Assembly (NCBI GenBank): GCA_017934045.1
Contig: JAGBKK010000031.1
Location: 16,825 to 80,824, forward strand
From: Neisseriaceae bacterium
GTDB lineage: Bacteria; Pseudomonadota; Gammaproteobacteria; Burkholderiales; Neisseriaceae
Direction of reading: 5' to 3'
Length of the DNA stretch: 64,000 nucleotides
Shown here: positions 44,497 through 54,464 of the stretch, in pieces
Layout of the letters: the number at the start of each line of letters is the position of its first letter
How positions within the stretch are numbered: position 1 is the first letter of the stretch
Program-made: the position numbers and the translations under genes
The notes under the pieces: model-generated
The model's database searches: none
Told to the model about the DNA's origin: nothing
What the model saw: only the letters and a program-made list of their open reading frames with translations

Positions 44497-44976
44497 TTAC
44501 GAAATTATTGTGGTCAAAACTTTTTCCGTCTGTTGCAAACGAAATGCTTTTAATTTATCAAGCAGTGCAGGGTTACTTTCTGCCAACATACTCACCGCAA
44601 ACAAGGCGGCGTTAATGGCACCTGCCTCGCCAATGGCAAAGGTTGCCACAGGAACGCCTTTGGGCATTTGCACAATCGATAACAGCGAATCTTCACCACG
44701 CAGGTATTTACTGGGAATAGGTACACCCAATACAGGAATATCGGTTAATGCTGCCGTCATTCCTGGTAAATGTGCCGCACCGCCCGCACCTGCAATAATA
44801 GCGGTTATACCACATTCTCGTGCTTTTTTGGCATATTCATACATTAAATCAGGCGTGCGGTGTGCGGACACTACACGCGTTTCATATTCTACGCCAAATT
44901 GCGACAGAATTTCAGCCGCTTGGCTCATCACTGCCCAATCACTGTCGCTTCCCATAATAATGCCGATTTTTGCCAT
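44497..44976 (-). CDS. purE: N5-carboxyaminoimidazole ribonucleotide mutase
   Basis: A class I PurE of about 159 residues with [31 protein letters not shown] and the glycine-rich [14 protein letters not shown]. It converts N5-CAIR to CAIR in purine synthesis, downstream of PurK. AAGGA is 8 bases before the ATG at 44976 and only 2 bases before an ATG at 44982, so the former is preferred. purK follows 29 bases after the stop. Confidence 0.95.
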   Translation of the reverse strand: MAKIGIIMGSDSDWAVMSQAAEILSQFGVEYETRVVSAHRTPDLMYEYAKKARECGITAIIAGAGGAAHLPGMTAALTDIPVLGVPIPSKYLRGEDSLLSIVQMPKGVPVATFAIGEAGAINAALFAVSMLAESNPALLDKLKAFRLQQTEKVLTTIIS

Positions 44977-45025
44977 TGTCATTATCCTTTATCAAATATT
45001 GTGTTTTCAGGCTGCCTGAAACGGT

Positions 45026-45679
45026 TTATTTTAACAGTTGCTTGGCTTTTTTTGCCGCACGACTGTTGGGATATTTGGTTATCAACGAACGCAAAGTACT
45101 TTTGGCTGAATCTTTTTGTTGCAAACGATTTTGACAGCGTGCAATCAATAAAAAAGCATCAGGTGTGTGCATGTATTCAGGAAAGCGTTGGGTGAGTTGA
45201 TAAACGGTACGCACTGCTGATTCGCAATTATTTAATTTTTCATGACTGTTGCTTAATAGCCACAAGGCGTGTGGGGTATCAGGCGATTGCAAATCACCTT
45301 GCGGATAGTGGTTTAATAAATTGACCGCTTGAGTATATTGCTTGTTGGTATATGCTTTTTGTGCTTGTTGCAAAGGCGTGCTTTCGTCTGGTGTCTCTGC
45401 TACGCTGTAATTTTGATGAGCCGTATCTGCTACAACCGCAATACTGCGTTCTAAATCATTTTGACGGCGTTCTAATTGTGCTATTTTTTCTTTTAATTGT
45501 TGCTGTGCAAGTGTTAATTCTTGCAAACGCATTTCTAATTGATGATTATTTTTAATGGGCTTGGTTGGGGGTTGCACAACAGGCGTTTCAGGTACAACCG
45601 TAGTGCTGGTCGTTTGACAAGCAGAAAGGCTCCCTGAAATTATTATTAAGCAAAAAAGCGTACCAAAAAAGCGTTGCAT
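45026..45679 (-). CDS. CpoB/YbgF-like lipoprotein with coiled coil and TPR
   Basis: A 217-residue lipoprotein (signal MQRFFGTLFCLIIISGSLSAC, lipobox LSAC). A heptad coiled coil (LEMRLQELTLAQQQLKEKIAQLERRQNDLERS, residues about 48-79) precedes three TPR-like repeats ending LITKYPNSRAAKKAKQLLK, the CpoB/YbgF layout. CpoB links peptidoglycan synthesis with the Tol-Pal system, but CpoB itself is not usually a lipoprotein and no tol genes are here. It starts 2 bases after the methyltransferase stop. Confidence 0.75.
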   Translation of the reverse strand: MQRFFGTLFCLIIISGSLSACQTTSTTVVPETPVVQPPTKPIKNNHQLEMRLQELTLAQQQLKEKIAQLERRQNDLERSIAVVADTAHQNYSVAETPDESTPLQQAQKAYTNKQYTQAVNLLNHYPQGDLQSPDTPHALWLLSNSHEKLNNCESAVRTVYQLTQRFPEYMHTPDAFLLIARCQNRLQQKDSAKSTLRSLITKYPNSRAAKKAKQLLK

Positions 45680-45681
45680 TT

Positions 45682-46344
45682 TTATTTTTTAATCAATAAA
45701 GTTAAACCATCGCCTATGGGCAAAGAGATACAATGAAAACGCATATCATTGATTATCTTACGATTTAATGCACTCATCACCCTGCGAGATGGTGTGTCAG
45801 TATGTTCGCTTAAAATTTTACCGTTTAGTGTAATATTGTCAATCGCAATCATACCGCCTTGCCGCACCAAACGAAAACAGGCTTCCAAGTAATGTTCTGT
45901 TGGCAATTTATCGGCATCGATTAGGGCTAAATCGTAAAAGTTTTCTTGCCCTTGCTCAATCAATTCATTCAGCGTAATTAAGGCTGGCTGTAAATGCAGC
46001 GTGATTTTATCTGCCACGCCTGCCTTTTGCCAAAAATGCAAAGCCACATTGGTGTGGGTTACGCTAATATCGCAGGCGGTAACTGAGCCGTTTTCAGGCA
46101 GTGTCATCGCTATGGCGGTGCTGCTGTATCCTGTAAAAACGCCGATTTCTAAATAATGTTGCACCTTGGTTAATCGAACCAACCACAATAAAAATGCTGT
46201 GGTGGTCGGCGAAGCCGCCATATTGCCCAAACGATGTTGTGCCGAATGGCGGCGAATTTCTTGCAGAATTTCAGGCTCATCTGCGATAAGTGCCGAAAAA
46301 TAATTGGCAGCCGCAGGGTGCAACAAAAGCCCGTCCGCACTCAT
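45682..46344 (-). CDS. Class I O-methyltransferase (caffeoyl-CoA OMT-like)
   Basis: A 220-residue SAM-dependent methyltransferase of the bacterial O-methyltransferase family 3: YLEIGVFTGYSSTAIAMTLP (motif I), FYDLALIDADKLPTEHYLEA (metal-binding acidic segment) and GMIAIDNITLNGKI. Its substrate in bacteria is unknown. It is the middle gene of a tight operon (DUF3460 gene, this gene, CpoB-like lipoprotein gene) with gaps of 2-3 bases. Confidence 0.83.
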   Translation of the reverse strand: MSADGLLLHPAAANYFSALIADEPEILQEIRRHSAQHRLGNMAASPTTTAFLLWLVRLTKVQHYLEIGVFTGYSSTAIAMTLPENGSVTACDISVTHTNVALHFWQKAGVADKITLHLQPALITLNELIEQGQENFYDLALIDADKLPTEHYLEACFRLVRQGGMIAIDNITLNGKILSEHTDTPSRRVMSALNRKIINDMRFHCISLPIGDGLTLLIKK

Positions 46345-46347
46345 TGT

Positions 46348-46533
46348 TTAATCCGCCTGATAAAAATACGCCCCACGCGGTGCTGCGGCTTTGGCAAAAT
46401 CTTTCTCTTCGTCAGGATTGAGTTCCACATCCCACAATCGCAAACGCCCTTGAATGCGTTGTTCCACTTCTTCTGGGTGTTTTTGCAAATAATCATTCAA
46501 AAATTGTGTTGCGTCAGATTTATAAGCGTACAT
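46348..46533 (-). CDS. DUF3460 family small protein
   Basis: A 61-residue protein, MYAYKSDATQFLNDYLQKHP through RLRLWDVELNPDEEKDF to the end, matching DUF3460, a small family of beta-proteobacteria with unknown function. It is the first gene of the operon with the O-methyltransferase. A small acidic, soluble protein. Confidence 0.85.
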   Translation of the reverse strand: MYAYKSDATQFLNDYLQKHPEEVEQRIQGRLRLWDVELNPDEEKDFAKAAAPRGAYFYQAD

Positions 46534-46704
46534 TGTGCGTTCCTAATGTTTTTGCATAAGTTGTTTATTATATCCAATATTCAGGCTGCCTGAAAATATA
46601 ATCTGATGAAATTTTATCAATACAGGCGAGTCTTGGATCATATATCGACTATATCGTTATTTTAGTTTAGAATAATCGACTTTTAACACAAACGGCGTAA
46701 AGAC

Positions 46705-47727
46705 ATGGCGTTATTTTTGCCTGAAATGGGTGTGGTTGAACACACAAAAGAACGCAAAACAGGCGTGTTGTTGCTGAATTTAGGCTCGCCTGATAGCTTT
46801 GAACCATCTGCCGTTCGTCCTTATTTACGCGAATTTCTTTCCGATCGCCGTGTGATTGAAATGCCACCTGCGATTTGGCGTTTTATTTTATATGGTTTTA
46901 TTTTGCCGTTTCGCCCTAAAAAAAGCGGTGCGTTGTATCGCAAAGTTTGGACAGATAACGGCTCGCCTTTAATTGTGCATACACAAAATTTAGCAAAAGA
47001 CTTGCAAAATCAACTCAATATGCCCGTTTTTGCGGCAATGAGTTATGGTAATCCCTCAACCGACAGCGTTGTGCAAGAAATGAAAAAAAACGGCATAACG
47101 CACATTGTGGTGTTACCTTTGTTTCCGCAATATGCGTCTTCCGCCGCAGGAGCCGCGTTGGACGCTTTGTGGCGAACAATGTTGAAATCACGCGTTCAAC
47201 CTGCCATAAAAACCATTGCCGCTTTTTATGATTTTATGCCATATATTCACGCATTAGCACAAAATATTCAGGCAGCATGGCAAAAAAATGGAAAAGGCGA
47301 AATGCTGTTAATGTCATTTCACGGTATTCCGTTGGCACAGCATAATGCAGGAGATGTTTATCAAGCACAATGTTACCAAACCGCACAATTATTAGCAGCA
47401 GAATTAAATTTAACCGAAAAACAGTATCGTATTGTTTTTCAAAGCCGTTTTGGTCGTGCCGAATGGATAACACCTTCCACACAAGACGAATTAGCACAAT
47501 TACCGCAACAAGGCATTAAAAATATAGATATTTGCTGTCCTGGTTTTGTGTGTGATTGTTTGGAAACATTAGAAGAAATTGCCATTTCTGGCAAAAAGAT
47601 TTTTATCGATGCAGGGGGCAAAAATTATCATTATATTCCCTGCTTAAATAATGAAAAAGCGAGTGTTGAAGCATTAAAAAAATTAATTCAACAAAATATG
47701 GAACACAATAATGACACAAGCACATAA
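46705..47727 (+). CDS. hemH: Ferrochelatase
   Basis: A 340-residue HemH with GVLLLNLGSPDSFEPSAVRPYLREFL, FAAMSYGNPS, VVLPLFPQYASSAAGAALD and the catalytic histidine in LLMSFHGIP. CCPGFVCDCLETLEEIA is the C-terminal active-site glutamate segment. It inserts ferrous iron into protoporphyrin IX at the inner membrane. Its 3' end overlaps the next gene by 17 bp in another frame. Confidence 0.95.
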   Translation: MALFLPEMGVVEHTKERKTGVLLLNLGSPDSFEPSAVRPYLREFLSDRRVIEMPPAIWRFILYGFILPFRPKKSGALYRKVWTDNGSPLIVHTQNLAKDLQNQLNMPVFAAMSYGNPSTDSVVQEMKKNGITHIVVLPLFPQYASSAAGAALDALWRTMLKSRVQPAIKTIAAFYDFMPYIHALAQNIQAAWQKNGKGEMLLMSFHGIPLAQHNAGDVYQAQCYQTAQLLAAELNLTEKQYRIVFQSRFGRAEWITPSTQDELAQLPQQGIKNIDICCPGFVCDCLETLEEIAISGKKIFIDAGGKNYHYIPCLNNEKASVEALKKLIQQNMEHNNDTST

Positions 47728-48928
47728 TTTAGAAGTTTTATTAAAAACTTCACACAATGTTTTATTATTACAAGGACCGATGAGTGAATTTTTCTTGCAG
47801 TTAGGTGAATGGTTAAAAAAATATCAAAAAACGGTATATAAAATCAATTTTAACGGTGGCGATGAACATTATTATCCTGAAAGCGTGGGTAATACTTTTG
47901 CCTTTACCGATAAAATGGAAAATTTTAATCAATTTTTATCTGATTTTGTCGAAAAATATTCAATAGACAGCATTATTTGTTTTGGTGATACAAGACAAAT
48001 GCACAAAATTGCCAAACAAGTTTCATTAGAAAAAAACTTACATTTTTGGGCAATGGAAGAAGGTTATTTTCGCCCACATTTCATTACCATAGAAAAAGAC
48101 GGTTGTAATCATTATTCACACATTCCATTACAAGCAGAATTTTTTCAGGCAGCCTTTAATGATTTGAAAGAAAAAACCTATCAACCACCTAAAAAAATTA
48201 AAGGTGCTTTTTGGAATGGTCGTTTTAAGGGATTATGCTATGCTTGGTATCGAAATATAACAAAATCGAAATATCCTTATTATCGTCATCACCGTGATTA
48301 TCGTACTTGGGCATTGATTTATTTAGTAGCCATAGGCGAAATGCGAAAATTATTTCAATATCGCCGAAAAGACAGAGCGTTAATGAAAAAAATTATTCAT
48401 AATAAAATCGGTAATTTTTATATTTTGCCTTTGCAATTATTTGATGACGCACAAATCAGTGTTCATTCTGATTTTAATTCAGTAGAAGAATTTTTATTAT
48501 ATGTATTGCAATCGTTTGCCAATTATGCACCGCATGATTTGAATTTAATTGTTAAACACCACCCTTGGGATATTTATTTTAAGGATTATGCCAAACAAAT
48601 CAATGACTTTATCAAGAGAAATCCGCATTGCCAAGGGCGTATTTTTTATATTCACGAAATGAAAATGCCTGTATTGTTGCGAAAAGGACGGGCGATGATT
48701 GTGTTAAACAGCACCAGTGGCGTATCGGCACTGGTACACAATGTACCTGTTAAAGCCTTGGGGCGTGCCAATTACAATATCGCAGGTTTAACCGACCAAA
48801 ATTCGTTAGAAAATTTTTGGCACAATCCGCAAAAGCCTGACGCAGAATTATTTAATGCCTTTCGACAATATCATTTGAATGTAACGCAAGTTGTAGGCAG
48901 TTTTTACAGTGAAGTGTTGTTGCCTTGA
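47711..48928 (+). CDS. Capsule polysaccharide biosynthesis/export protein, KpsS/LipB-like
   Basis: A 405-residue protein of the KpsS/LipB group: LLLQGPMSEFFLQLGEWLKK at the start, FWAMEEGYFRPHFITIEKDG, VKHHPWDIYFKDYAKQI and the C-terminal VLNSTSGVSALVHNVPVKALG. KpsS proteins are retaining Kdo transferases that help build the Kdo linker on the lipid anchor of group 2 capsules. Here the gene is alone: no kpsC/lipA, capsule transport or synthesis genes lie nearby, and it overlaps hemH by 17 bp. AT-rich relative to hemH. Confidence 0.8.
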   Translation: MTQAHNLEVLLKTSHNVLLLQGPMSEFFLQLGEWLKKYQKTVYKINFNGGDEHYYPESVGNTFAFTDKMENFNQFLSDFVEKYSIDSIICFGDTRQMHKIAKQVSLEKNLHFWAMEEGYFRPHFITIEKDGCNHYSHIPLQAEFFQAAFNDLKEKTYQPPKKIKGAFWNGRFKGLCYAWYRNITKSKYPYYRHHRDYRTWALIYLVAIGEMRKLFQYRRKDRALMKKIIHNKIGNFYILPLQLFDDAQISVHSDFNSVEEFLLYVLQSFANYAPHDLNLIVKHHPWDIYFKDYAKQINDFIKRNPHCQGRIFYIHEMKMPVLLRKGRAMIVLNSTSGVSALVHNVPVKALGRANYNIAGLTDQNSLENFWHNPQKPDAELFNAFRQYHLNVTQVVGSFYSEVLLP

Positions 48929-48948
48929 TAAGTCGATTCAGCAGCAAA

Positions 48949-50583
48949 TTATGCACAATGATGGTAAAACGCAATCAAGCCGTTCGTTGAACTGTCATAA
49001 TTTGTTTCACAACTATTTGATAATTTAGGATAAATATCGCGTGCCAAGGCTTTGCCGTATTCTACGCCCCACTGGTCGAATGGGTTTATTCCCCAAATGG
49101 CTGCCTGAACAAAGGTTTTGTGTTCATAAAACGCCAACAATTTACCCAAATTAAAGGGGTTTAGTTCGTCCAACAAAATGGTATTGGTTGGCTGATTGCC
49201 GTCAAAGCGTTTTTGTGGCAGGATTTCATCGCGTTTTATGGCGGATAAATGGGCTAATTCTTGCAAGGTTTCGCTGTCTTTTTTGCCTGCCATTAACGCT
49301 CGTGTTTGTGCCAAAGCGTTTGCCACCAAGGTTTGTTGATGAATGTCGTTTTTATCGCCCACCACCACGATAAAATCCGCAGGCACTAACCGTGTGCCTT
49401 GATGTAGCAGTTGAAAAAAGGCATGCTGACAATTCACCCCTTCTTCGCCCCAAATAATCGAACCTGTGTCAAAGTCTAAATATTCGCCGTATTGCGACAC
49501 TTTTTTGCCGTTGCTTTCCATATCCAACTGCTGAATGTGGGCTGGAAAGCGGCGTAAATCGTGGGCGTAAGGAATAATGGCGTGGCTATGCGAGCGATAA
49601 AAAGTGTTGTACCACACGCCGATTAACCCTGCCAAAACGGGCATATTGTGGCGAAATTCGGCGGTGAAAAAATGTTCGTCCATTTGATTTGCCCCTGCCA
49701 AAAATTGACGAAAATGCTTTTCGCCCACCGCAATCATCAGGGGTAAGCCGATGACGGAAGTTGCCGAATAGCGTCCGCCCACCCATTCTTGCAGTTGAAA
49801 AATATGGTCAGGGGCAATACCAAAATCGCAGGCTGCCTGAATATTATTAGAAATGGCAATAAAATGCTGACGAACGGCTTTTTCAGGCAGCCTATTTAAC
49901 AATAATTGCCGTGCGGTATTCGCGTTAATCAGCGTTTCAGGCGTGGTGAATGATTTACTGGACACAATAAACAGCGTTTTTTCAATATCTATTTCGGCGA
50001 GCGTTGCGTCCAAATCGGCACGATCGACATTCGCTACAAAATGCACCTTAATGTTGCTGTTTTGATATTTTCGCAAGGCATAAGCACACGCCCGCACGCC
50101 CAAGTCTGATCCGCCAATACCGATATTCACCACATATTCAAAGGGTTCGCCTGAAAAAGTTTTCAGGCTGCCTTGTCGCACTTTTTCCGCAAACGACAAC
50201 GCTCGCTTTAATTCTGCTTGAATTTTTGGCACAATATTTTCATTATTCATCAATAATTCAGCGTTTTCAGGCAGCCTATTCGCAATATGCAAAGCGGCTC
50301 GATTTTCCGAAATATTGATTTTTTCGCCCAAACGCATTTTTTGCATTTGTTCCGATAAACCAGCCGTATTGGCTAATTCAATCAATAAGTTAAGCGTATC
50401 TTCGGTAATGCGATTTTTGGAATAATCAAACAAAAAACCGCCTAAAACTTCACTCATTTCATCAAAACGATGCGGATTATTGTCAAATAAATCACGCATT
50501 TGCAAATATTGCGTGGTGCGTTGGTGCAAATTCAATTTTGCCCACACAGGCGTTTGATTGATTAAAGTTTTGGTAAAAGACAT
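48949..50583 (-). CDS. pgi: Glucose-6-phosphate isomerase
   Basis: A 544-residue Pgi with VVNIGIGGSDLGVRA, LFIVSSKSFTTPETLINANTAR, GGRYSATSVIGLPLMIAVG, MESNGKK and QWGVEYGKALA. It interconverts glucose 6-phosphate and fructose 6-phosphate. Several uptake sequences inside the gene are read as RLPEN, RLPEK or GSLKT. It converges with the KpsS-like gene. Confidence 0.96.
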   Translation of the reverse strand: MSFTKTLINQTPVWAKLNLHQRTTQYLQMRDLFDNNPHRFDEMSEVLGGFLFDYSKNRITEDTLNLLIELANTAGLSEQMQKMRLGEKINISENRAALHIANRLPENAELLMNNENIVPKIQAELKRALSFAEKVRQGSLKTFSGEPFEYVVNIGIGGSDLGVRACAYALRKYQNSNIKVHFVANVDRADLDATLAEIDIEKTLFIVSSKSFTTPETLINANTARQLLLNRLPEKAVRQHFIAISNNIQAACDFGIAPDHIFQLQEWVGGRYSATSVIGLPLMIAVGEKHFRQFLAGANQMDEHFFTAEFRHNMPVLAGLIGVWYNTFYRSHSHAIIPYAHDLRRFPAHIQQLDMESNGKKVSQYGEYLDFDTGSIIWGEEGVNCQHAFFQLLHQGTRLVPADFIVVVGDKNDIHQQTLVANALAQTRALMAGKKDSETLQELAHLSAIKRDEILPQKRFDGNQPTNTILLDELNPFNLGKLLAFYEHKTFVQAAIWGINPFDQWGVEYGKALARDIYPKLSNSCETNYDSSTNGLIAFYHHCA

Positions 50584-50712
50584 TTTTGTTCCTATTCAAA
50601 CTGTGTTCAGGCTGCCTGAAACATTCAATCACTAAATCCGTTCTTCTGGTTAGAAGATTACTACGCCGATGGCAATGGCGGTGGGCGTTTCAGGCAGCCT
50701 GAAAGACTATTC

Positions 50713-52011
50713 TTACCCCATAATCCCTTGAAAAACTTCAAAATATTTGGGAAAAGTTTTATTCACACATTCAGGATTGTTAATCACCACAGGCACGCCC
50801 AACAGCGACACCAAAGAAAAGCACATGGCGATGCGGTGGTCATCATAAGTATCAATCGCTATATTTTCGTTCAATTTTTCAGGACGCGTGATGAAAATCG
50901 CGTCATCGGTGGTCTCAACCTTTGCCCCTAATTTACGCAATTCGCACGCCATAGCGGCAATGCGGTCGGTTTCTTTCACTCGCCAAGACGCAATATTGCG
51001 AATACAACTTGTGCCTTGTGCGGCTAATGCGATTATGGCAAAAGTCATTGCTGCGTCTGGAATGGCGTTTGCGTCAATATCAAACGCCTGCAATTTCAAA
51101 TCACAAGGGGCAGAAACGCTGATAAAACCTTGTCCCCATTCAATTTCTGCTCCCATTTTTTCTAAATAGCGAGCAAAGGCAATATCGCCCTGAATGCTGT
51201 TTGCGTCTATTCCATTGATTTTAATCGGATTTTTACCTAATAATCCTGCCGCCATAAAATAAGATGCACCTGACGCATCGCCTTCAACTAATAATTCATT
51301 TGGTGCGGTGTAAAGACTGTTTTGGCTTCTGCCTGCCGCTGTTTCAGGCAGCCTGAACACTTGGTAATTTTGATTGTCGATTTCCACGCCAAAGCGTTTT
51401 AATAAATTGAGCGTAATATCAATATACGGCTTGGAAATTAAATCGCCAACGACTTGAATTTGATAGGCTTTTTTAGTAAGCGGTAAAGCCATTAACAAAG
51501 CACTTAAAAATTGAGAAGAAACGCTGCCTGAAACTTGAACCGTGCGACAACCGTTATCAACAAACTTGCCGATTTTTAACGGCGGAAAACCGTCATTGCC
51601 CAAATACTGAATATCCGCACCAATTTGCTGCAAGGCGGCAACCAAATCTGCAATCGGTCGCTCATACATTCGAGCCACCCCTGTGAGTTCGCATTCAACC
51701 CCCAACACCGCCAACACCGCCGTTAGCGGACGAAACGCCGTGCCAGCATTGCCCAAAAACAGCGTTTCAGGCTGCCTAAACACGCCATTGGTGCCGTGAA
51801 TCACCACTTCATCATCGCCGATTTGATCTATCTGAACGCCCAACAAATGAAGTGCGTCCAACATTCGCTCCGTATCGTCTGATTTTAATAAGCATTTGAT
51901 ATGACAAGCGTTTTTTGATAAAGCAGCCAACAGCAAAACACGATTGCTAATGCTTTTAGAACCTGGTAAGGCGATTTCAGACGGCTGTGTATGGGAAATG
52001 GGCAATAACAT
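50713..52011 (-). CDS. aroA: 3-phosphoshikimate 1-carboxyvinyltransferase (EPSP synthase)
   Basis: A 432-residue EPSP synthase: [17 protein letters not shown] near the start, [17 protein letters not shown], and [18 protein letters not shown] near residue 340. It joins shikimate 3-phosphate and phosphoenolpyruvate. An in-frame uptake sequence gives FRLPET and a variant gives FRQPET. The gene stands alone, with 369 bp of non-coding DNA before the phasin gene. Confidence 0.95.
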   Translation of the reverse strand: MLLPISHTQPSEIALPGSKSISNRVLLLAALSKNACHIKCLLKSDDTERMLDALHLLGVQIDQIGDDEVVIHGTNGVFRQPETLFLGNAGTAFRPLTAVLAVLGVECELTGVARMYERPIADLVAALQQIGADIQYLGNDGFPPLKIGKFVDNGCRTVQVSGSVSSQFLSALLMALPLTKKAYQIQVVGDLISKPYIDITLNLLKRFGVEIDNQNYQVFRLPETAAGRSQNSLYTAPNELLVEGDASGASYFMAAGLLGKNPIKINGIDANSIQGDIAFARYLEKMGAEIEWGQGFISVSAPCDLKLQAFDIDANAIPDAAMTFAIIALAAQGTSCIRNIASWRVKETDRIAAMACELRKLGAKVETTDDAIFITRPEKLNENIAIDTYDDHRIAMCFSLVSLLGVPVVINNPECVNKTFPKYFEVFQGIMG

Positions 52012-52177
52012 TGTTTATTTCACAGGCAATGATTAAAAGCGGTGATTTTACAGGATTTTAAACAAAGAAAATGATGAAATCTGATGATTGATTTTCAGGC
52101 AGCCTGAAAGATTTTTATTGAAACCGTTGAAGAATCGCTTTTTAAAACTTGATGAAAATCACAAAACTGCTTACTTG

Positions 52178-52217
52178 TTGCACACTTTTGTGCAATGCAA
52201 TAAATTATCGCTATAAT
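52178..52217 (+). promoter_or_regulatory. Phasin promoter region with overlapping inverted repeat
   Basis: TATAAT at 52212-52217 is a good -10 box; TTGTGC at 52188-52193 is a weak -35. The perfect inverted repeat TTGCACA-CTTT-TGTGCAA (52178-52195) covers the -35, as an operator would. A second site, TTGCATTGCACA (52308-52319), is the exact reverse complement of TGTGCAATGCAA at 52189-52200, 107 bases downstream within the leader. PhaR-type repressors bind TGC/GCA palindromes near phasin genes, so this is a candidate. Confidence 0.6.
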
Positions 52218-52380
52218 ACGCCGTGCAATGATTTTATTTATCTATTAGACCCTAAATTTTTCTTGCCATTTGTTTTTTCTTTTTTTATCATTCGCAACAT
52301 AGATGTTTTGCATTGCACAAATTAAAATACTTGTGTTGATGACAAATTTTTTTAACCCATTCGCAATAAGGAGCGAGTAT

Positions 52381-52935
52381 ATGAACAACCTGAACGAAAC
52401 ATTCAGCAAAGTAGGTTTGGACACCTTAAATCAACTGAACAAAGCCGCAGAATTGGTTTTGAAAAGCACCGAAGAATTGTTCAAATTAAATTTGGATTTC
52501 ACCAAAAAATCATTTGCAGATAACAGCCAAACTGCTGAACAAGTATTGAAAAACAGTGGCAACCCACAAGAAGCAGGCAAAGAAGCAGGTGAGTGGGCAA
52601 ATCGCAAAGGCGAACAATTAACCCAACATTTCCAAGCCTTGTACGCTTGGGCTGACGCTGTGCAACAAAATACGCAAAAATTAGCAGAAAGCCAATTTGC
52701 AGCAGCACAAGCCAGCATTAAAGCACAATTGGAAGAAATGAAAAAATCTGCTCCTGAACAAACCCATGTTTTGTTCGACCAAATGCAGCAAGCATTTGAA
52801 ACCACCAAAAACACCATTGCTTCTTTGCAAACCACTGCCAAAGAAGTGCAAAAAAGTGTTGCAGATACAATGAAACAAACCCAACAAGCCGCCACCGAAA
52901 CCGTGAAAAACGCCACCAAAGCGGCGAAAAAATAA
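52381..52935 (+). CDS. Phasin family protein
   Basis: A 184-residue Lys/Ala/Gln-rich helical protein: MNNLNETFSKVGLDTLNQLNKAAELVLKS, then long amphipathic helices and a C-terminal Ala/Lys tail ending NATKAAKK. It fits the phasin family (TIGR01841-type). Phasins coat polyhydroxyalkanoate granules; no pha synthesis genes are in the window. The start at 52381 has AAGGAG upstream; the frame running back to 52303 is not used. Terminator follows. Confidence 0.88.
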   Translation: MNNLNETFSKVGLDTLNQLNKAAELVLKSTEELFKLNLDFTKKSFADNSQTAEQVLKNSGNPQEAGKEAGEWANRKGEQLTQHFQALYAWADAVQQNTQKLAESQFAAAQASIKAQLEEMKKSAPEQTHVLFDQMQQAFETTKNTIASLQTTAKEVQKSVADTMKQTQQAATETVKNATKAAKK

Positions 52936-52957
52936 TATTGATTGGTGTTCAATAGGC

Positions 52958-52987
52958 AACCTGAAAGAGATTTCAGGTTGTTTTTTT
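52958..52987 (+). terminator. Phasin terminator made from an uptake-like sequence
   Basis: CAACCTGAAA and TTTCAGGTTG form a 10-bp stem around three bases followed by seven T residues. Both arms resemble the uptake sequence variant with AACCTGAA, as if the hairpin was built from two facing degenerate copies. Confidence 0.85.
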
Positions 52988-53058
52988 ATTAGGGGTGTAA
53001 CTTTCAGGCAGCCTGAAATGTTAAAAAATCTTCGTTTTTTTTCGCAAACAAACAAATT

Positions 53059-53111
53059 TATCGCATAACAGCAAAATTTCTATCGCATAAAGTGTCAAAA
53101 TCAGCGATAAT
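53059..53111 (+). promoter_or_regulatory. Candidate icd promoter with two direct repeats
   Basis: TATCGCATAA occurs at 53059-53068 and again at 53081-53090, 22 bases apart (about two helical turns), with ATTT just before both. GATAAT at 53106-53111 may be the -10 box. The spacing suggests a dimeric regulator on one DNA face, at or before the -35 region. No regulator is identified. Confidence 0.5.
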
Positions 53112-53169
53112 AGCGGACTATGTTTGAGAAACACATTTTAACCCACATTCAAATTAAGGAGTTCATACA

Positions 53170-54408
53170 ATGAGCCACATCAAAGTGCCGACCGTAGGTC
53201 AAAAAATTATTCCAGGTCAAGCCATTCCCGATCAACCTATTATTCCTTACATTGAAGGCGATGGCATTGGCGTAGATATTACGCCTGTGATGATTGATGT
53301 CATTGACGCAGCTGTGGCAAAAGCCTACGGCGGTGCGAAAAAAATTCACTGGATGGAAGTGTTCGCAGGCGAAAAAGCCACACGCGTTTATGGCGATAAT
53401 GTGTGGTTGCCCGAAGAAACGCTTGCCGCTTTGAAAGAATATTCGGTTTCAATTAAAGGTCCGATGACTACCCCTGTGGGCGGCGGTATTCGTTCGTTGA
53501 ATGTCGCTTTGCGTCAAGAGTTGGATTTGTATCAATGCGTGCGTCCTGTGCGTTATTTTAATGGCGTGCCGTCTCCATTGAAAGACCCGTCCAAAACCAA
53601 TATGGTGATTTTCCGTGAAAACACCGAAGACATTTACGCAGGTATTGAATGGGAAGCCGAAACGCCTGACGCGAAAAAAATCATCGCCTTTTTGCAAGGT
53701 GAAATGGGCGTGAAAAAAATTCGTTTCCCTGAAACATCAGGCATTGGCATTAAACCCGTGTCCAAACAAGGCACACAACGCTTGGTGCGTGCCGCCATTC
53801 GTTATGCAATCGACAACGACCGCAACTCGGTAACCATTGTGCATAAAGGTAATATTATGAAATTTACCGAAGGCGGTTTCCGCGATTGGGCGTATCAAGT
53901 GGCACGCGAAGAATTTGGTGCAACGCTGATTGGTGCTGGTCCGTGGTGCGAATTTAAAAATCCGAAAACAGGCAAAAATATTGTCGTGAAAGACGCGATT
54001 GCAGACGCATTCTTGCAACAAATCTTGTTGCGTCCTGCCGAATACGATGTGATTGCCACTTTGAATTTGAACGGCGACTATATTTCAGACGCATTAGCCG
54101 CACAAGTCGGCGGTATTGGTATTGCACCAGGTGCGAATATTTCCGACCAATACGCCGTATTTGAAGCCACACACGGCACGGCTCCGAAATATGCAGGTCA
54201 AGACAAAGTTAATCCAGGTTCGTTGATTTTGTCGGCAGAAATGATGTTGCGTCATTTGGGTTGGTTTGAAGCGGCTGATTTGGTGATTACCGCTATGGAA
54301 AAAGCCATCGGCGACAAACAAGTAACCTACGACTTCGCACGCTTAATGGACGGTGCAAACGAAATTTCCTGCTCCGCATTCGGTAAAGCAATGATTGAAA
54401 GAATGTAA
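53170..54408 (+). CDS. icd: Isocitrate dehydrogenase (NADP-dependent)
   Basis: A 412-residue ICDH with [17 protein letters not shown] near the start, the substrate site [35 protein letters not shown] and [24 protein letters not shown]. It makes 2-oxoglutarate in the TCA cycle. AAGGAG is 8 bases upstream of the ATG. The leader holds two 10-bp direct repeats. Confidence 0.96.
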   Translation: MSHIKVPTVGQKIIPGQAIPDQPIIPYIEGDGIGVDITPVMIDVIDAAVAKAYGGAKKIHWMEVFAGEKATRVYGDNVWLPEETLAALKEYSVSIKGPMTTPVGGGIRSLNVALRQELDLYQCVRPVRYFNGVPSPLKDPSKTNMVIFRENTEDIYAGIEWEAETPDAKKIIAFLQGEMGVKKIRFPETSGIGIKPVSKQGTQRLVRAAIRYAIDNDRNSVTIVHKGNIMKFTEGGFRDWAYQVAREEFGATLIGAGPWCEFKNPKTGKNIVVKDAIADAFLQQILLRPAEYDVIATLNLNGDYISDALAAQVGGIGIAPGANISDQYAVFEATHGTAPKYAGQDKVNPGSLILSAEMMLRHLGWFEAADLVITAMEKAIGDKQVTYDFARLMDGANEISCSAFGKAMIERM

Positions 54409-54464
54409 TTCTTTTGATGATTGAATGTGAAAAACCTTTTCAGGCAGCCTGAAAATAAGGTTTG

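Noticed and set aside
46640..46660. TATATCGACTATATCG, resembling a Correia-like terminus
   Set aside because: No partner terminus or interior motif within 150 bp on either side; probably chance or a very decayed remnant.
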